Positions 1 through 5,487 of a stretch of 23,785 nt of DNA are shown in pieces. Positions within the stretch are counted from its first letter, which is position 1, and the number at the start of each line of letters is the position of its first letter. The DNA lies in IMG/VR virus record IMGVR_UViG_3300029917_000019, positions 1 to 23,785 of that record; one strand, given 5' to 3'. The stretch is from a virus. Made by a program: the position numbers and the translations under genes. The notes below the pieces were generated by a model. That model had not been told where the DNA came from, searched no databases, and saw only the letters and a list, made by a program, of their open reading frames with translations.

Positions 1-464
1 AGCGCCACCAGTCCGAATGCGTCGATTCGGAATTTAATGGCGTCGATGCGCTCGGCTTCGATGCGCGCTTTCTCGGCTTTGATGGCCTCTTTACGCGCAT
101 CTTCGTCTTTGATGAGGGCGTCGAACTGGGCTTCGTACGGGGTGACTTCGGCTTCCAGCGCCTTATAGTGCGAGTCGATCAGCTTGCCGATTTCGAGGAT
201 AGGGGCTTTGCGCTGCTGGCGCGTGGCGTTGGCGCCGGTGCGAATACCCTTGAACGTCGCGCGATGGGTCGTCGCCAGTTTGTAGCCTGCCGGGGTGGCG
301 GCGTCGATCTCTGCCGGAATGGCAGCAATCGCCTGCGCCAGCGCCGTGTGATGGCCGGCATAGACGGCGGTGACGTAGGTTACCGGGTCGATGGTCAGTA
401 GATCGCGCGAGGCGATCTCGGCCGGCTCGACGGTGGCGAGGCCGGTTTGTTCGGGTTGTCCCAT
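1..464 (-). CDS. Coiled-coil protein of the recombination operon, DUF1351-like (C-terminus cut by window edge)
   Basis: The reading frame stays open to the left edge, so only the first 154 residues are present. I chose the ATG at 464 because GGAG lies 7 bases upstream; an in-frame ATG at 476 falls against the terminator hairpin and lacks a ribosome site. Residues ~20-90 are mixed; from about residue 95 the sequence is a charged Lys/Glu/Ala-rich helix ending in repeated KAEKARIEAERI-type heptads, a coiled coil. Small coiled-coil proteins of the DUF1351 type often sit next to RecT and YqaJ genes in phages; the assignment rests on that context plus general character, not on a catalytic motif. 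It lies last in the visible part of the leftward early operon, after a terminator that follows the nuclease gene. Biochemical role unknown. Confidence 0.6.
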   Translation of the reverse strand, partial: MGQPEQTGLATVEPAEIASRDLLTIDPVTYVTAVYAGHHTALAQAIAAIPAEIDAATPAGYKLATTHRATFKGIRTGANATRQQRKAPILEIGKLIDSHYKALEAEVTPYEAQFDALIKDEDARKEAIKAEKARIEAERIDAIKFRIDAFGLVA

Positions 465-477
465 GGGTTTCTCCATG

Positions 478-498
478 AAAAACCCCGCCGAAGCGGGG
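478..498 (-). terminator. Intrinsic terminator after the YqaJ nuclease gene
   Basis: On the minus strand CCCCGC, loop TTCG, GCGGGG forms a perfect 6-bp stem with a stable UUCG-type tetraloop, followed by five Ts. It sits 9 bases after the nuclease stop codon and just before the next gene's start, so it probably reduces rather than abolishes expression of that downstream gene. Confidence 0.8.
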
Positions 499-506
499 CC
501 GTTTGA

Positions 507-1148
507 TTAAGCAACTTTTCGTTTGATTAATTCGAGGTATGACTGAACGTCCTGCCAGAATTTCCAGAGACCGGATTCCAGCCGTTGGATATACAGCTCG
601 TCACGCTCAATGCGCTGGATGTACAGCCGATACGGCTCGTCCGTGCGCGGGTCATAGGAAACAAAATCCCACCACTTGCGCCCGGTGACAAACATGCAGC
701 CCTGCACCTGGCCGGCATGCTCTTCCGGCATACCTTCGGCCAGTGTCTTGATGTGGACGCCGGGGTCTTTCGGACATTTCATTTCAATGCCGCCATCAGC
801 CCCGACCAAGCCATCCGGCGAGCAGCCGATAAAATCGTGAACCGGATGCAGGATAAATTCGGCCTCGGTAACGACATGCCCCGTTTCGATTTCGTAGGCC
901 TGGCGCGCATAGGGCTCAGTATCCTTACCCCATTGCAGGCTGTAACTGTTGATTTCGGCCTTCGGTTCGCCGGACAGAATGGCCGCGACGATTTCTCGCA
1001 TATAGGTGCTACGGGTATCAGTAGGGACGAGGACCTTGTTCGGCTCTCGCCCGACCAGTTTCATGCTGATGGCGTCCTCGAAGCGGCTGGCGGTGATCTT
1101 GCCTGCGCGCTGACGGTGCCATTCCTCGGAGCGCTGTTCGATGGTCAT
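507..1148 (-). CDS. YqaJ-like viral recombinase / lambda Exo family exonuclease
   Basis: A 213-residue PD-(D/E)xK exonuclease of the YqaJ type, the partner of RecT-type annealing proteins. The N-terminal SEEWHRQRAGKITAS stretch (residues 7-21) is the family's conserved opening. The metal-binding core is visible as D112 in CSPDGLVG, then E122 and K124 in IEMKCP. Q147 in HAGQVQGCM matches the family's conserved helix after the active site. By family, it resects double-stranded ends 5' to 3' to leave 3' single strands for the annealase. Its start overlaps the RecT stop (ATGA, 1145-1148), so the two are translationally coupled, and a strong terminator follows. Length is normal for the family. Confidence 0.93.
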   Translation of the reverse strand: MTIEQRSEEWHRQRAGKITASRFEDAISMKLVGREPNKVLVPTDTRSTYMREIVAAILSGEPKAEINSYSLQWGKDTEPYARQAYEIETGHVVTEAEFILHPVHDFIGCSPDGLVGADGGIEMKCPKDPGVHIKTLAEGMPEEHAGQVQGCMFVTGRKWWDFVSYDPRTDEPYRLYIQRIERDELYIQRLESGLWKFWQDVQSYLELIKRKVA

Positions 1149-1996
1149 GCTGGCTGCTCCTCGGTGGACTCACCTTCGATGGGGGCATGCTGCTCGCAGA
1201 TGGCGCGGATACGCGCCCATTCATCAACCCCAACCGCCACGCGACCGGGCTTACCTATTGCGCCAAACTCTTGCGTCAATGCTTCCATGTTGCCGGTGTT
1301 GGCGATTGCCTCAAGCCGTGCGATAAAGCCAATGGCTTCCGGTGTCTGCTCTCCGGACGGCTTCGCCTTCTCTGCGTAGCCGGTGGCGGTCTTCGGTGTG
1401 ACGTCTCGCTCTCGTGGAGCGCTTTCAATCAACTCCTCCGGGGTGTAGACGCCCAATATCGCGCCGGGGCAGTAGAGGCGAGACCAGTTTTTTACCTGCA
1501 GGTAACCAAGCTGCTGTTTGGGGTTGGTTTTCCACAAAGGCGAATTTTTCGTGGTCACCGTCGCCGCGCTCAGCCATTCACCCCAGGTGACTTCCTTTTC
1601 ACCGCGAATCACGGCTCCGACACGGCACTGAACGGCCTGACCTTCACCCTGGTATTCATAGAAGAACCGCCCGTCAATGAAGCCGGACGACTGAATCACC
1701 GCATTAACCAGCTGGGCCTCGTACCCGAGGGCACCATTCACCACATGGGTTTTCTGCGCCACGGCAAACGGGTTCATCTTCCACTGCATGGCCTGCATGA
1801 TCACCGCCATGCAATCACCCGGATTGCTCCGGAGGTGCGTCGGGATGGTTGACTTGCCAGTGGACATCACCTCGGCTACGCGCATCATGCTGTTAAAGCT
1901 GTCTTCGTTCAGCACCAGTGCCGATGTTGATGTCTCCGGCCCGTTGTACTGCTGGAGGGCCGCACTTTCGGCCGCTTCCACGACTTGGGTTTCCAT
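1145..1996 (-). CDS. recT: RecT-family single-strand annealing protein
   Basis: A 283-residue protein. I placed the start at 1996 because AAAGG lies six bases upstream; a longer frame to 2047 would add 17 residues that overlap the preceding gene and lack a ribosome site. The core MNPFAVAQKTHVVNGALGYE followed by AQLVNAVIQSSGF is the hallmark of the RecT/Redbeta-like family, and WGEWLSAATV...SPLWKTNPKQQLGYLQVKNW is the second conserved block. RecT proteins anneal complementary single strands and promote strand invasion with the partner exonuclease encoded just downstream. The C-terminal third (from about residue 210) is variable and acidic, as in other members. It belongs to the leftward early operon driven from the promoter at 3128-3156. 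Confidence 0.93.
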   Translation of the reverse strand: METQVVEAAESAALQQYNGPETSTSALVLNEDSFNSMMRVAEVMSTGKSTIPTHLRSNPGDCMAVIMQAMQWKMNPFAVAQKTHVVNGALGYEAQLVNAVIQSSGFIDGRFFYEYQGEGQAVQCRVGAVIRGEKEVTWGEWLSAATVTTKNSPLWKTNPKQQLGYLQVKNWSRLYCPGAILGVYTPEELIESAPRERDVTPKTATGYAEKAKPSGEQTPEAIGFIARLEAIANTGNMEALTQEFGAIGKPGRVAVGVDEWARIRAICEQHAPIEGESTEEQPA

Positions 1997-2043
1997 CTCA
2001 AACCTTTCTGCCCGAGACTCTGCCGGGCATAAAAACGGCCGCA

Positions 2044-2214
2044 TCAAGCGGCCTTCTGAATCTCAAAAAGAATGTCTTCGATCACCGTGCGCTCGCGCTG
2101 CTTGTCGCGGGCTCGCTTGACATGAGGGATCGCTTCTCGACCGGTACCGCAGAGGACCGCCAGTTGCGCTTGCGCGGCGCCCTCGGCGTTGGCCTTGGTG
2201 TGTTGATAGGTCAT
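2044..2214 (-). CDS. Small hypothetical protein (56 aa)
   Basis: This 56-codon frame starts at an ATG whose first bases overlap the stop of the preceding gene (ATGA at 2211-2214) and ends 48 bases before the recT start. The product is soluble and mixed-charge, with a basic middle (HVKRARDKQRERT) and an amphipathic end (VIEDILFEIQKAA), and is probably all-helical. I do not recognise a family. The stop-start overlap on one side and the close spacing to recT on the other support it as a real operon member. Confidence 0.6.
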   Translation of the reverse strand: MTYQHTKANAEGAAQAQLAVLCGTGREAIPHVKRARDKQRERTVIEDILFEIQKAA

Positions 2215-2513
2215 GCCGCCAGCCCTGCCGCATCGTTCTTGGGGGTCATCGTTTCAGCGTAATCTTCCGCCGCAGCGTCCAGCATCGAGGACAGGTAAGA
2301 CCGGGCAAGCACATCGTTTTTCTGATGCAGCGCGCCGAGTGCCATGGCCGACAGCCGTCCGGTTTCACCGGTGCGGGACATGGCATCCTGCATATCCAGC
2401 TTGTTCAGGTAATCGAAAAAATGGAACGACTTCTGCGCTTCTTTGCGCTCAGCCTTACCGACCGCGACCAGATGGCGGGCGATGTCGGGCTCTACTGTGC
2501 ACGGGATGTTCAT
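2211..2513 (-). CDS. Hypothetical early protein (100 aa)
   Basis: The start at 2513 is chosen because GGAGG lies nine bases upstream and because its ATG overlaps the stop of the preceding gene; the frame is open six codons further but without a ribosome site. The 100-residue product is soluble and largely helical, with charged and Met-rich segments (HFFDYLNKLDMQDAMSRTG around 32-50, then LSSMLDAAAEDYAETM). No catalytic or metal motif is visible and I cannot name a family. It is coupled at both ends to neighbours by ATGA overlaps, so it is translated as part of the leftward early operon upstream of recT. Confidence 0.7.
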   Translation of the reverse strand: MNIPCTVEPDIARHLVAVGKAERKEAQKSFHFFDYLNKLDMQDAMSRTGETGRLSAMALGALHQKNDVLARSYLSSMLDAAAEDYAETMTPKNDAAGLAA

Positions 2514-2611
2514 TTCAGAAGACCTCCGCAAAGATTGGAAATAAACGCGAGCACGGCCAGCAGCGCCGCAAACCGCGCCAGGGCGATGATTTCAGGGCGG
2601 CGTAGAGTCAT
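2510..2611 (-). CDS. Single-TM micropeptide (33 aa)
   Basis: A 33-codon frame whose ATG overlaps the stop of the gene before it (2608-2611) and whose TGA overlaps the ATG of the gene after it (2510-2513). The basic N-terminus TLRRPE is followed by a hydrophobic stretch, IIALARFAALLAVLAFIS, long enough for one membrane pass with the N-terminus inside. The ribosome site of the following gene lies inside this frame. Size and stop-start coupling on both sides argue for translation; function is unknown. Confidence 0.55.
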   Translation of the reverse strand: MTLRRPEIIALARFAALLAVLAFISNLCGGLLK

Positions 2612-2739
2612 GGCCGCACTCCTTCGTGGATCGTCAGACCGGACTCGCGGTCCCATCCCTTGAACTTAACCAAGAAGCCGCACGCCTTGAGAAAGGCGAT
2701 CAGCCCGTCGGTCATGTCGCAAATCAGCGTGATTCGCAT
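2608..2739 (-). CDS. Small hypothetical protein (43 aa), first gene after the leader terminator
   Basis: The ATG at 2739 has GGGAGG five bases upstream, directly behind the T-run of the leader terminator. The 43-residue product (opening MRITLICDMTDGLIAFLKAC) is mildly hydrophobic in the middle and charged at the end (KGWDRESGLTIHEG). No family recognised. It is the first gene of the leftward operon to be read once polymerase passes the terminator, and its stop overlaps the next start. Confidence 0.55.
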   Translation of the reverse strand: MRITLICDMTDGLIAFLKACGFLVKFKGWDRESGLTIHEGVRP

Positions 2740-2749
2740 GCGACCTCCC

Positions 2750-2775
2750 AAAAAAAGAGCCCGCGCGCGGCGGGC
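2750..2775 (-). terminator. Intrinsic terminator in the leftward leader
   Basis: On the minus strand GCCCGC, a 5-base GC loop, GCGGGC, then TC and seven Ts. It lies about 345 bases downstream of the leftward promoter and 10 bases before the first operon start. This is the arrangement in which a lambdoid phage controls its early operon by antitermination or by attenuation. Confidence 0.8.
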
Positions 2776-3120
2776 AAACACTCACAGGATGAATTTGGCC
2801 GGACTTTCCCGGAGGTCAGCACTCTTTCCGCACCCTTGCCTATGCTCGGCCGTCGTCGCGCGGCTGTACTTACTGTGTTAAACCAGTCAGCTATCAACGT
2901 TCCGTGCAATAAGTTGTCTGGCCCCTTTCTCCGAGGGAGAAGCCCCACAACCGCGATTCCGGTTACGCCGTCCAGTCTGTAAAAGCCCTGTCCGCCTGGC
3001 TACTCTAGTTTTTCGAGTTGGTCGCTGTCCGGCCTGCTGCTGCCTTCCTGCTCCCTCGCGCCCCGTAAGTCGGGCGATTTCATCCTGGTAAAGATCGGTA
3101 GCTCGGTGTTGCTGAGCTGA
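2776..3120 (-). other. Leader of the leftward early transcript, no confident gene
   Basis: About 345 bases lie between the promoter and the terminator. The minus strand holds a perfect 6-bp hairpin, TTCTCC CTC GGAGAA (2927-2941), a possible boxB-like element, though I see no convincing boxA beside it. It also holds a short frame that could give a 27-aa peptide, with the ATG directly after CCAGG and no spacer. A further frame open across 2724-2948 reads through the terminator hairpin and into the first gene in another frame. None has a good ribosome site. I call it regulatory leader and describe the through-reading frame as a finding. Confidence 0.5.
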
Positions 3121-3127
3121 TGTGGTC

Positions 3128-3156
3128 AATATACGGAAACGTATTAAGATAGTCAA
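3128..3156 (-). promoter_or_regulatory. Leftward early promoter (pL-like)
   Basis: On the minus strand TTGACT (3151-3156), a 17-base spacer, then TATATT (3128-3133): five of six matches in each hexamer at the optimal spacing. One operator covers the -10 edge and spacer, and a second abuts the -35, so a repressor bound there would block polymerase. It drives the recombination operon below 2740. Confidence 0.85.
3131..3144. promoter_or_regulatory. Operator on the leftward promoter (OL, inner)
   Basis: ATACGGAAACGTAT: perfect inverted half-sites ATACG and CGTAT around four central bases. It overlaps the -10 and spacer of the leftward promoter. Same motif as four other sites in the switch region. 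Confidence 0.8.
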
Positions 3157-3169
3157 TACGTAATCGTAT
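3156..3169. promoter_or_regulatory. Operator on the leftward promoter (OL, outer)
   Basis: ATACGTAATCGTAT: perfect half-sites, centre 25 bases from the inner site. Its left end is the first base of the -35 box and its right end is the last base of the repressor's stop codon. Confidence 0.8.
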
Positions 3170-3594
3170 TATTTAATTTGTTTGTGTGATGTAAACGACA
3201 GAGGGTCTTTTTGATTGATGGCCCACTGGATGTTCCCGCAGCCAGCCGACAACTGCACATCGTATCGGTCAACCAGCACGTAACTTTCAGGGTCCAGCTC
3301 TTCCACTGTCTCGTAAGAGAGGATTGCCAAACCTTGTGGCACTACTGGCCTGACGACTGATGACCCAACCAACTTGGTTAAGTCTTCCGGCAATGGCTCA
3401 TCCCCGCGCATCTGTGCAACCGATAGGCCGAAGTAATCAGCCAAAGGCCTGAGAGTCCCCGACCGTGGGTCTTTGCTCTCGCCCTTGAGTATCCGAAAGA
3501 TAGTCGGCTGAGGCACTTTGGTGATGTCGGCCAGCTCATTTTGACCCACAGCCCGAGTCTCCATCAGCGCCCGCAAGATGTCTTTTAGTTCCAT
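3169..3594 (-). CDS. CI-like repressor, HTH domain with a truncated S24 domain
   Basis: I place the start at 3594 (141 residues): longer frames starting at 3648 or 3624 would run through the operator at 3604-3617 and have no ribosome site. Residues ~3-60 are an XRE-type helix-turn-helix (VGQNELADITKVPQPTIFRILKG), binding DNA as a repressor of the divergent early promoters. A linker follows, then YVLVDRYDVQLSAGCGN, which matches the start of the S24/LexA-like peptidase domain, including the Ala117-Gly118 bond normally cut in self-cleavage. The protein ends about 23 residues later, before the region that carries the catalytic Ser and Lys and most of the dimer interface; related repressors run to roughly 220-240 residues. 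Directly beyond the stop lie operators and pL, so the missing part is not present in another frame. The promoter next to the ATG suggests a leaderless transcript. Confidence 0.85.
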   Translation of the reverse strand: MELKDILRALMETRAVGQNELADITKVPQPTIFRILKGESKDPRSGTLRPLADYFGLSVAQMRGDEPLPEDLTKLVGSSVVRPVVPQGLAILSYETVEELDPESYVLVDRYDVQLSAGCGNIQWAINQKDPLSFTSHKQIK

Positions 3595-3600
3595 TCCGTG

Positions 3601-3629
3601 AATATACGGCAACGTATGGCTCATGAGAA
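3601..3629 (-). promoter_or_regulatory. Repressor maintenance promoter (pRM-like)
   Basis: On the minus strand TTCTCA (3624-3629), 17 bases, TATATT (3601-3606). The -10 is good but the -35 matches only three of six positions, as expected for a promoter that needs activation by repressor bound at the neighbouring operator. The -10 ends six bases before the repressor ATG, so the transcript probably begins at or next to the start codon. Confidence 0.55.
3604..3617. promoter_or_regulatory. Operator OR3-like
   Basis: ATACGGCAACGTAT, perfect half-sites. It overlaps the -10 and spacer of the repressor promoter, the position where binding would shut off repressor synthesis, as in lambda OR3. Confidence 0.8.
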
Positions 3630-3643
3630 ATTCGCTTTCGTAT
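3630..3643. promoter_or_regulatory. Operator OR2-like
   Basis: ATTCGCTTTCGTAT, one mismatch in the left half-site. Its centre is 26 bases from OR3 and 22 from OR1. It lies between the two divergent -35 elements, where bound repressor could touch polymerase at the maintenance promoter. Confidence 0.7.
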
Positions 3644-3671
3644 TGCATGTAATTCGTTTGCGTATTAAGAT
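3643..3671 (+). promoter_or_regulatory. Rightward early promoter (pR-like)
   Basis: TTGCAT (3643-3648), a 17-base spacer holding an operator, then TAAGAT (3666-3671). Neither hexamer is consensus, but spacing and position relative to the operators fit. The -10 ends six bases before the cro-like ATG. TGTAAT at 3648-3653 is an alternative -10 but lacks a -35. Confidence 0.5.
3652..3665. promoter_or_regulatory. Operator OR1-like
   Basis: ATTCGTTTGCGTAT, one mismatch in the left half-site, lying in the spacer of the rightward promoter, where binding would block transcription of the cro-like gene. Confidence 0.7.
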
Positions 3672-3677
3672 CGGCGC

Positions 3678-3932
3678 ATGAATACGATCAAATACATGCT
3701 TTGCGCCCTACATGACGCTGGTTTCACTGATGGCGAAATCTTTCGCCGGACAGGGATTCCTCAGCCGACCGTAACCAGACTGCGCAACGGGCAGCACTTC
3801 GATACCTCGTACATCTACGGGAAAAAAATCGAAGCGCTTTTTAACGAGCAGCGTGGTGAAAACAAGGCTGCCAAGAACGGCAGGCAGCAAAAAGCCCCGG
3901 TCATAGACCTTGCCGGGTCTCGCGGGGCTTAA
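3678..3932 (+). CDS. Cro-like helix-turn-helix regulator
   Basis: This 84-residue protein opens the rightward operon, divergent from the repressor. Residues ~8-40 form a helix-turn-helix (GFTDGEIFRRTGIPQPTVTRL), similar in layout to the repressor's own HTH (VPQPTIFRI), which fits two proteins reading the same operators. The C-terminal half is basic and probably flexible (GENKAAKNGRQQK). No convincing ribosome site precedes the ATG, only AAGA seven to eight bases upstream, and the predicted -10 is six bases away, so translation may be leaderless. By position and fold it should antagonise repressor synthesis and dampen early transcription. The gene is short, with no second domain. Confidence 0.75.
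   Translation: MNTIKYMLCALHDAGFTDGEIFRRTGIPQPTVTRLRNGQHFDTSYIYGKKIEALFNEQRGENKAAKNGRQQKAPVIDLAGSRGA
3889..3930 (-). terminator. Hairpin at the cro 3' end, terminator-like on the minus strand
   Basis: AAGCCCCG (3892-3899) pairs with CGGGGCTT (3923-3930), with an inner hairpin AGACC/GGTCT. Reading on the minus strand the stem runs into five Ts; on the plus strand it is followed by TTAAAACC, with no T-run. It may stop antisense transcription heading toward the switch, and could act only as a weak pause site for pR transcripts. Confidence 0.5.
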
Positions 3933-3949
3933 AACCTACTGAGGCAATT

Positions 3950-4639
3950 ATGCAAAACACATCATTGATAGTCAACAACAACCTAACGATGTCCAGTCGC
4001 GAAATCGCAGAGTTGTGCGAAGCGCGACACAACGATGTCGTTGCCACCATTGAGCGATTGTTCAATAAGGGGCTTTTACGATCAAGTCGTAAAACCCGCC
4101 AAGAGGCAACAGGCGGTCGCCCTGTTGATGTTTACGACCTTGCCGAGCGCGATTCATATCTTGTTGTTGCTGGCTATAGCGACGAAGTCCGCGCGCGAAT
4201 TATTGACCGCTGGCAGGAACTTGAGCGGCAAGTGTCCACCCCTGTCCACCTTGTCCCGCAAACTTTCTCACAAGCCCTGATGCTGGCTGCACAGCAAGCC
4301 GAGCAGATCGAGCATCAGCATGCCGTAATCGAACAGCAGCGGCCCGCTGTCGAGTTTGTCGACCACTACGTGTCTTGCTCTGGCGATAGGGGTTTCCGTG
4401 AAGTCTGCAAACTTCTAAACGCCAATGAATCTGAATTCCGCCTGTTCCTGATCGACAACGACATCATGTACCGCCTCGGGGGTGTTCTGACTCCGCACGC
4501 TCGCCATATGGATGCCGGTCGATTTGTTGTGAAGGCAGGGGCATCAGACGGCGGTCACGCATTCAACCAAGCCAAGTTCACACCCAAAGGTATCCAGTGG
4601 GTTGCCGGTCTCTGGATCGCAAGAAAGGCTGCAGCATGA
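3950..4639 (+). CDS. Rha-family phage regulator with C-terminal KilAC/antirepressor domain
   Basis: A 229-residue two-domain protein with GAGG five bases before the ATG. Residues ~10-95 match the Rha N-terminal domain (TMSSREIAELCEARHNDVV near the start; YSDEVRARIIDRWQELE at the end), a winged-helix-like regulator found in lambdoid early regions. Residues ~105-225 look like the phage antirepressor KilAC domain (VCKLLNANESEFRLFLIDN, then the HAFNQAKFTPKGIQW ending). Rha products are known to block growth in hosts lacking integration host factor, and KilAC proteins often act as antirepressors. I infer a role in the early decision or in overriding repression; the partner is unknown. Its stop overlaps the start of the initiator gene. 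Confidence 0.85.
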   Translation: MQNTSLIVNNNLTMSSREIAELCEARHNDVVATIERLFNKGLLRSSRKTRQEATGGRPVDVYDLAERDSYLVVAGYSDEVRARIIDRWQELERQVSTPVHLVPQTFSQALMLAAQQAEQIEHQHAVIEQQRPAVEFVDHYVSCSGDRGFREVCKLLNANESEFRLFLIDNDIMYRLGGVLTPHARHMDAGRFVVKAGASDGGHAFNQAKFTPKGIQWVAGLWIARKAAA

Positions 4640-5487
4640 GTATCAAGCTGATGTCCCGCGCTTGGGAATTGGATATTCCGACTGGTCAAAAAATGATTCT
4701 CTTGGCGCTTGCCGACCGCGCCAGTGACGAAGGGGAGTGCTGGCCTGGGAATGACGAACTGAAGCGCAAGGGCAGCATGTCCAGCCGCTCGGTAGTGAGT
4801 CATATCGACTGGCTTGAAGACCATGGCCTTGTGCGCATCGAGCGGCGCCAGAGGGGGAACATCCGACAGTCGAACCGCTACATCGTCACGCTTGATTCAT
4901 ATGTTGAGGTTGGTGGGCTGGTTAAATCGCAATGTGCAAATTCTGCACATGCAAATTCTGCACATGCAGAATCTGCACCCCCGAATGTGCAAAATTTTCC
5001 AGTTGAAAGTGCAAATTCTGCACATTCCTTTAATGAAGATCCGTCATTGAACCATCAGTTAGATCCATCACTGTTGCAGGTAGCTGCTGACGCAGCCCCT
5101 GATCCCCGCAAGGCTCGGTCGAAATCAGAGCCCAATCCACTGAACGTCGATACCTGGAAAGCCTACAAGGCTGCCTACGTGGCTCGCTATGGCGTGCCGC
5201 CTGTTCGAAATCAGAAAGTGAATGGTCAGCTTGCCAGCCTGGTTAAACGCTTGGGCGCCAATGCCCCGCAAGTCGCCGCGTTCTACGTCGAGAGCGGGAA
5301 CGGATACTACGTCAGTCGTGGCCATTCTGCTGACTGCCTGCTGGCTGACGCTGAGAAGCTGCACACCGAGTGGGCGACCGGTCGCCGGGTGACGCAAGCC
5401 ACTGCCCGCCAAGCTGACGCCACGCAGGCCAATCTTGAAACCCACACCGGGGCGCTGGAAATCTTGCGCCAGAAAGGCTTGGCATGA
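4636..5487 (+). CDS. O-like replication initiator with N-terminal winged helix-turn-helix
   Basis: A 283-residue protein starting at the ATG that overlaps the previous stop (4636-4639). Residues ~1-90 are a HTH_36-type winged helix (TGQKMILLALADRAS; GSMSSRSVVSHIDWLEDHGL; RIERRQRGN), the DNA-binding half of many phage initiators. Residues ~99-130 are a low-complexity linker made of repeated ANSAH units, encoded by iterons in the DNA. The C-terminal half (TWKAYKAAYVARYGVPPVRN, then FYVESGNGYYVSRGHS) is conserved in phage replication proteins and probably recruits the loader or helicase. The layout (binding domain, origin inside the gene, recruiting domain) is the same as lambda O. The next gene overlaps it by four bases. 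Confidence 0.85.
   Translation: MSIKLMSRAWELDIPTGQKMILLALADRASDEGECWPGNDELKRKGSMSSRSVVSHIDWLEDHGLVRIERRQRGNIRQSNRYIVTLDSYVEVGGLVKSQCANSAHANSAHAESAPPNVQNFPVESANSAHSFNEDPSLNHQLDPSLLQVAADAAPDPRKARSKSEPNPLNVDTWKAYKAAYVARYGVPPVRNQKVNGQLASLVKRLGANAPQVAAFYVESGNGYYVSRGHSADCLLADAEKLHTEWATGRRVTQATARQADATQANLETHTGALEILRQKGLA
4933..5024 (+). repeat. Iteron array inside the initiator gene, candidate replication origin
   Basis: Three tandem copies at exactly 15-base spacing begin at 4935, 4950 and 4965. The first two share TGCAAATTCTGCACA; the third is TGCAGAATCTGCACC. A degenerate half copy follows at ~4986, and another exact copy at 5010-5024. Each contains TGCA...TGCA dyad symmetry; the first copy is TGTGCA-AATTC-TGCACA. 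The period equals five codons, so the repeats stay in frame. Lambdoid origins lie inside the initiator gene with the same kind of array. Confidence 0.75.

Noticed and set aside
585-1379. Long plus-strand frames opposite the nuclease and RecT genes (also 1187-1852)
   Set aside because: They are antisense to well-supported RecT and YqaJ genes and show no family signature or ribosome site.
2887-3156. Arg/Gln-rich 89-residue frame in the leftward leader, possibly an N-like antiterminator
   Set aside because: Its only start is a TTG that is part of the -35 box of pL, so it would not be transcribed from pL. It has no ribosome site, and the arginine-rich look follows from GC-rich out-of-frame sequence.
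4933-5024. Regulator operators instead of origin iterons
   Set aside because: The sites share nothing with the ATACG/CGTAT operators, lie inside the initiator gene with strict 15-base phasing, and no promoter is visible next to them.
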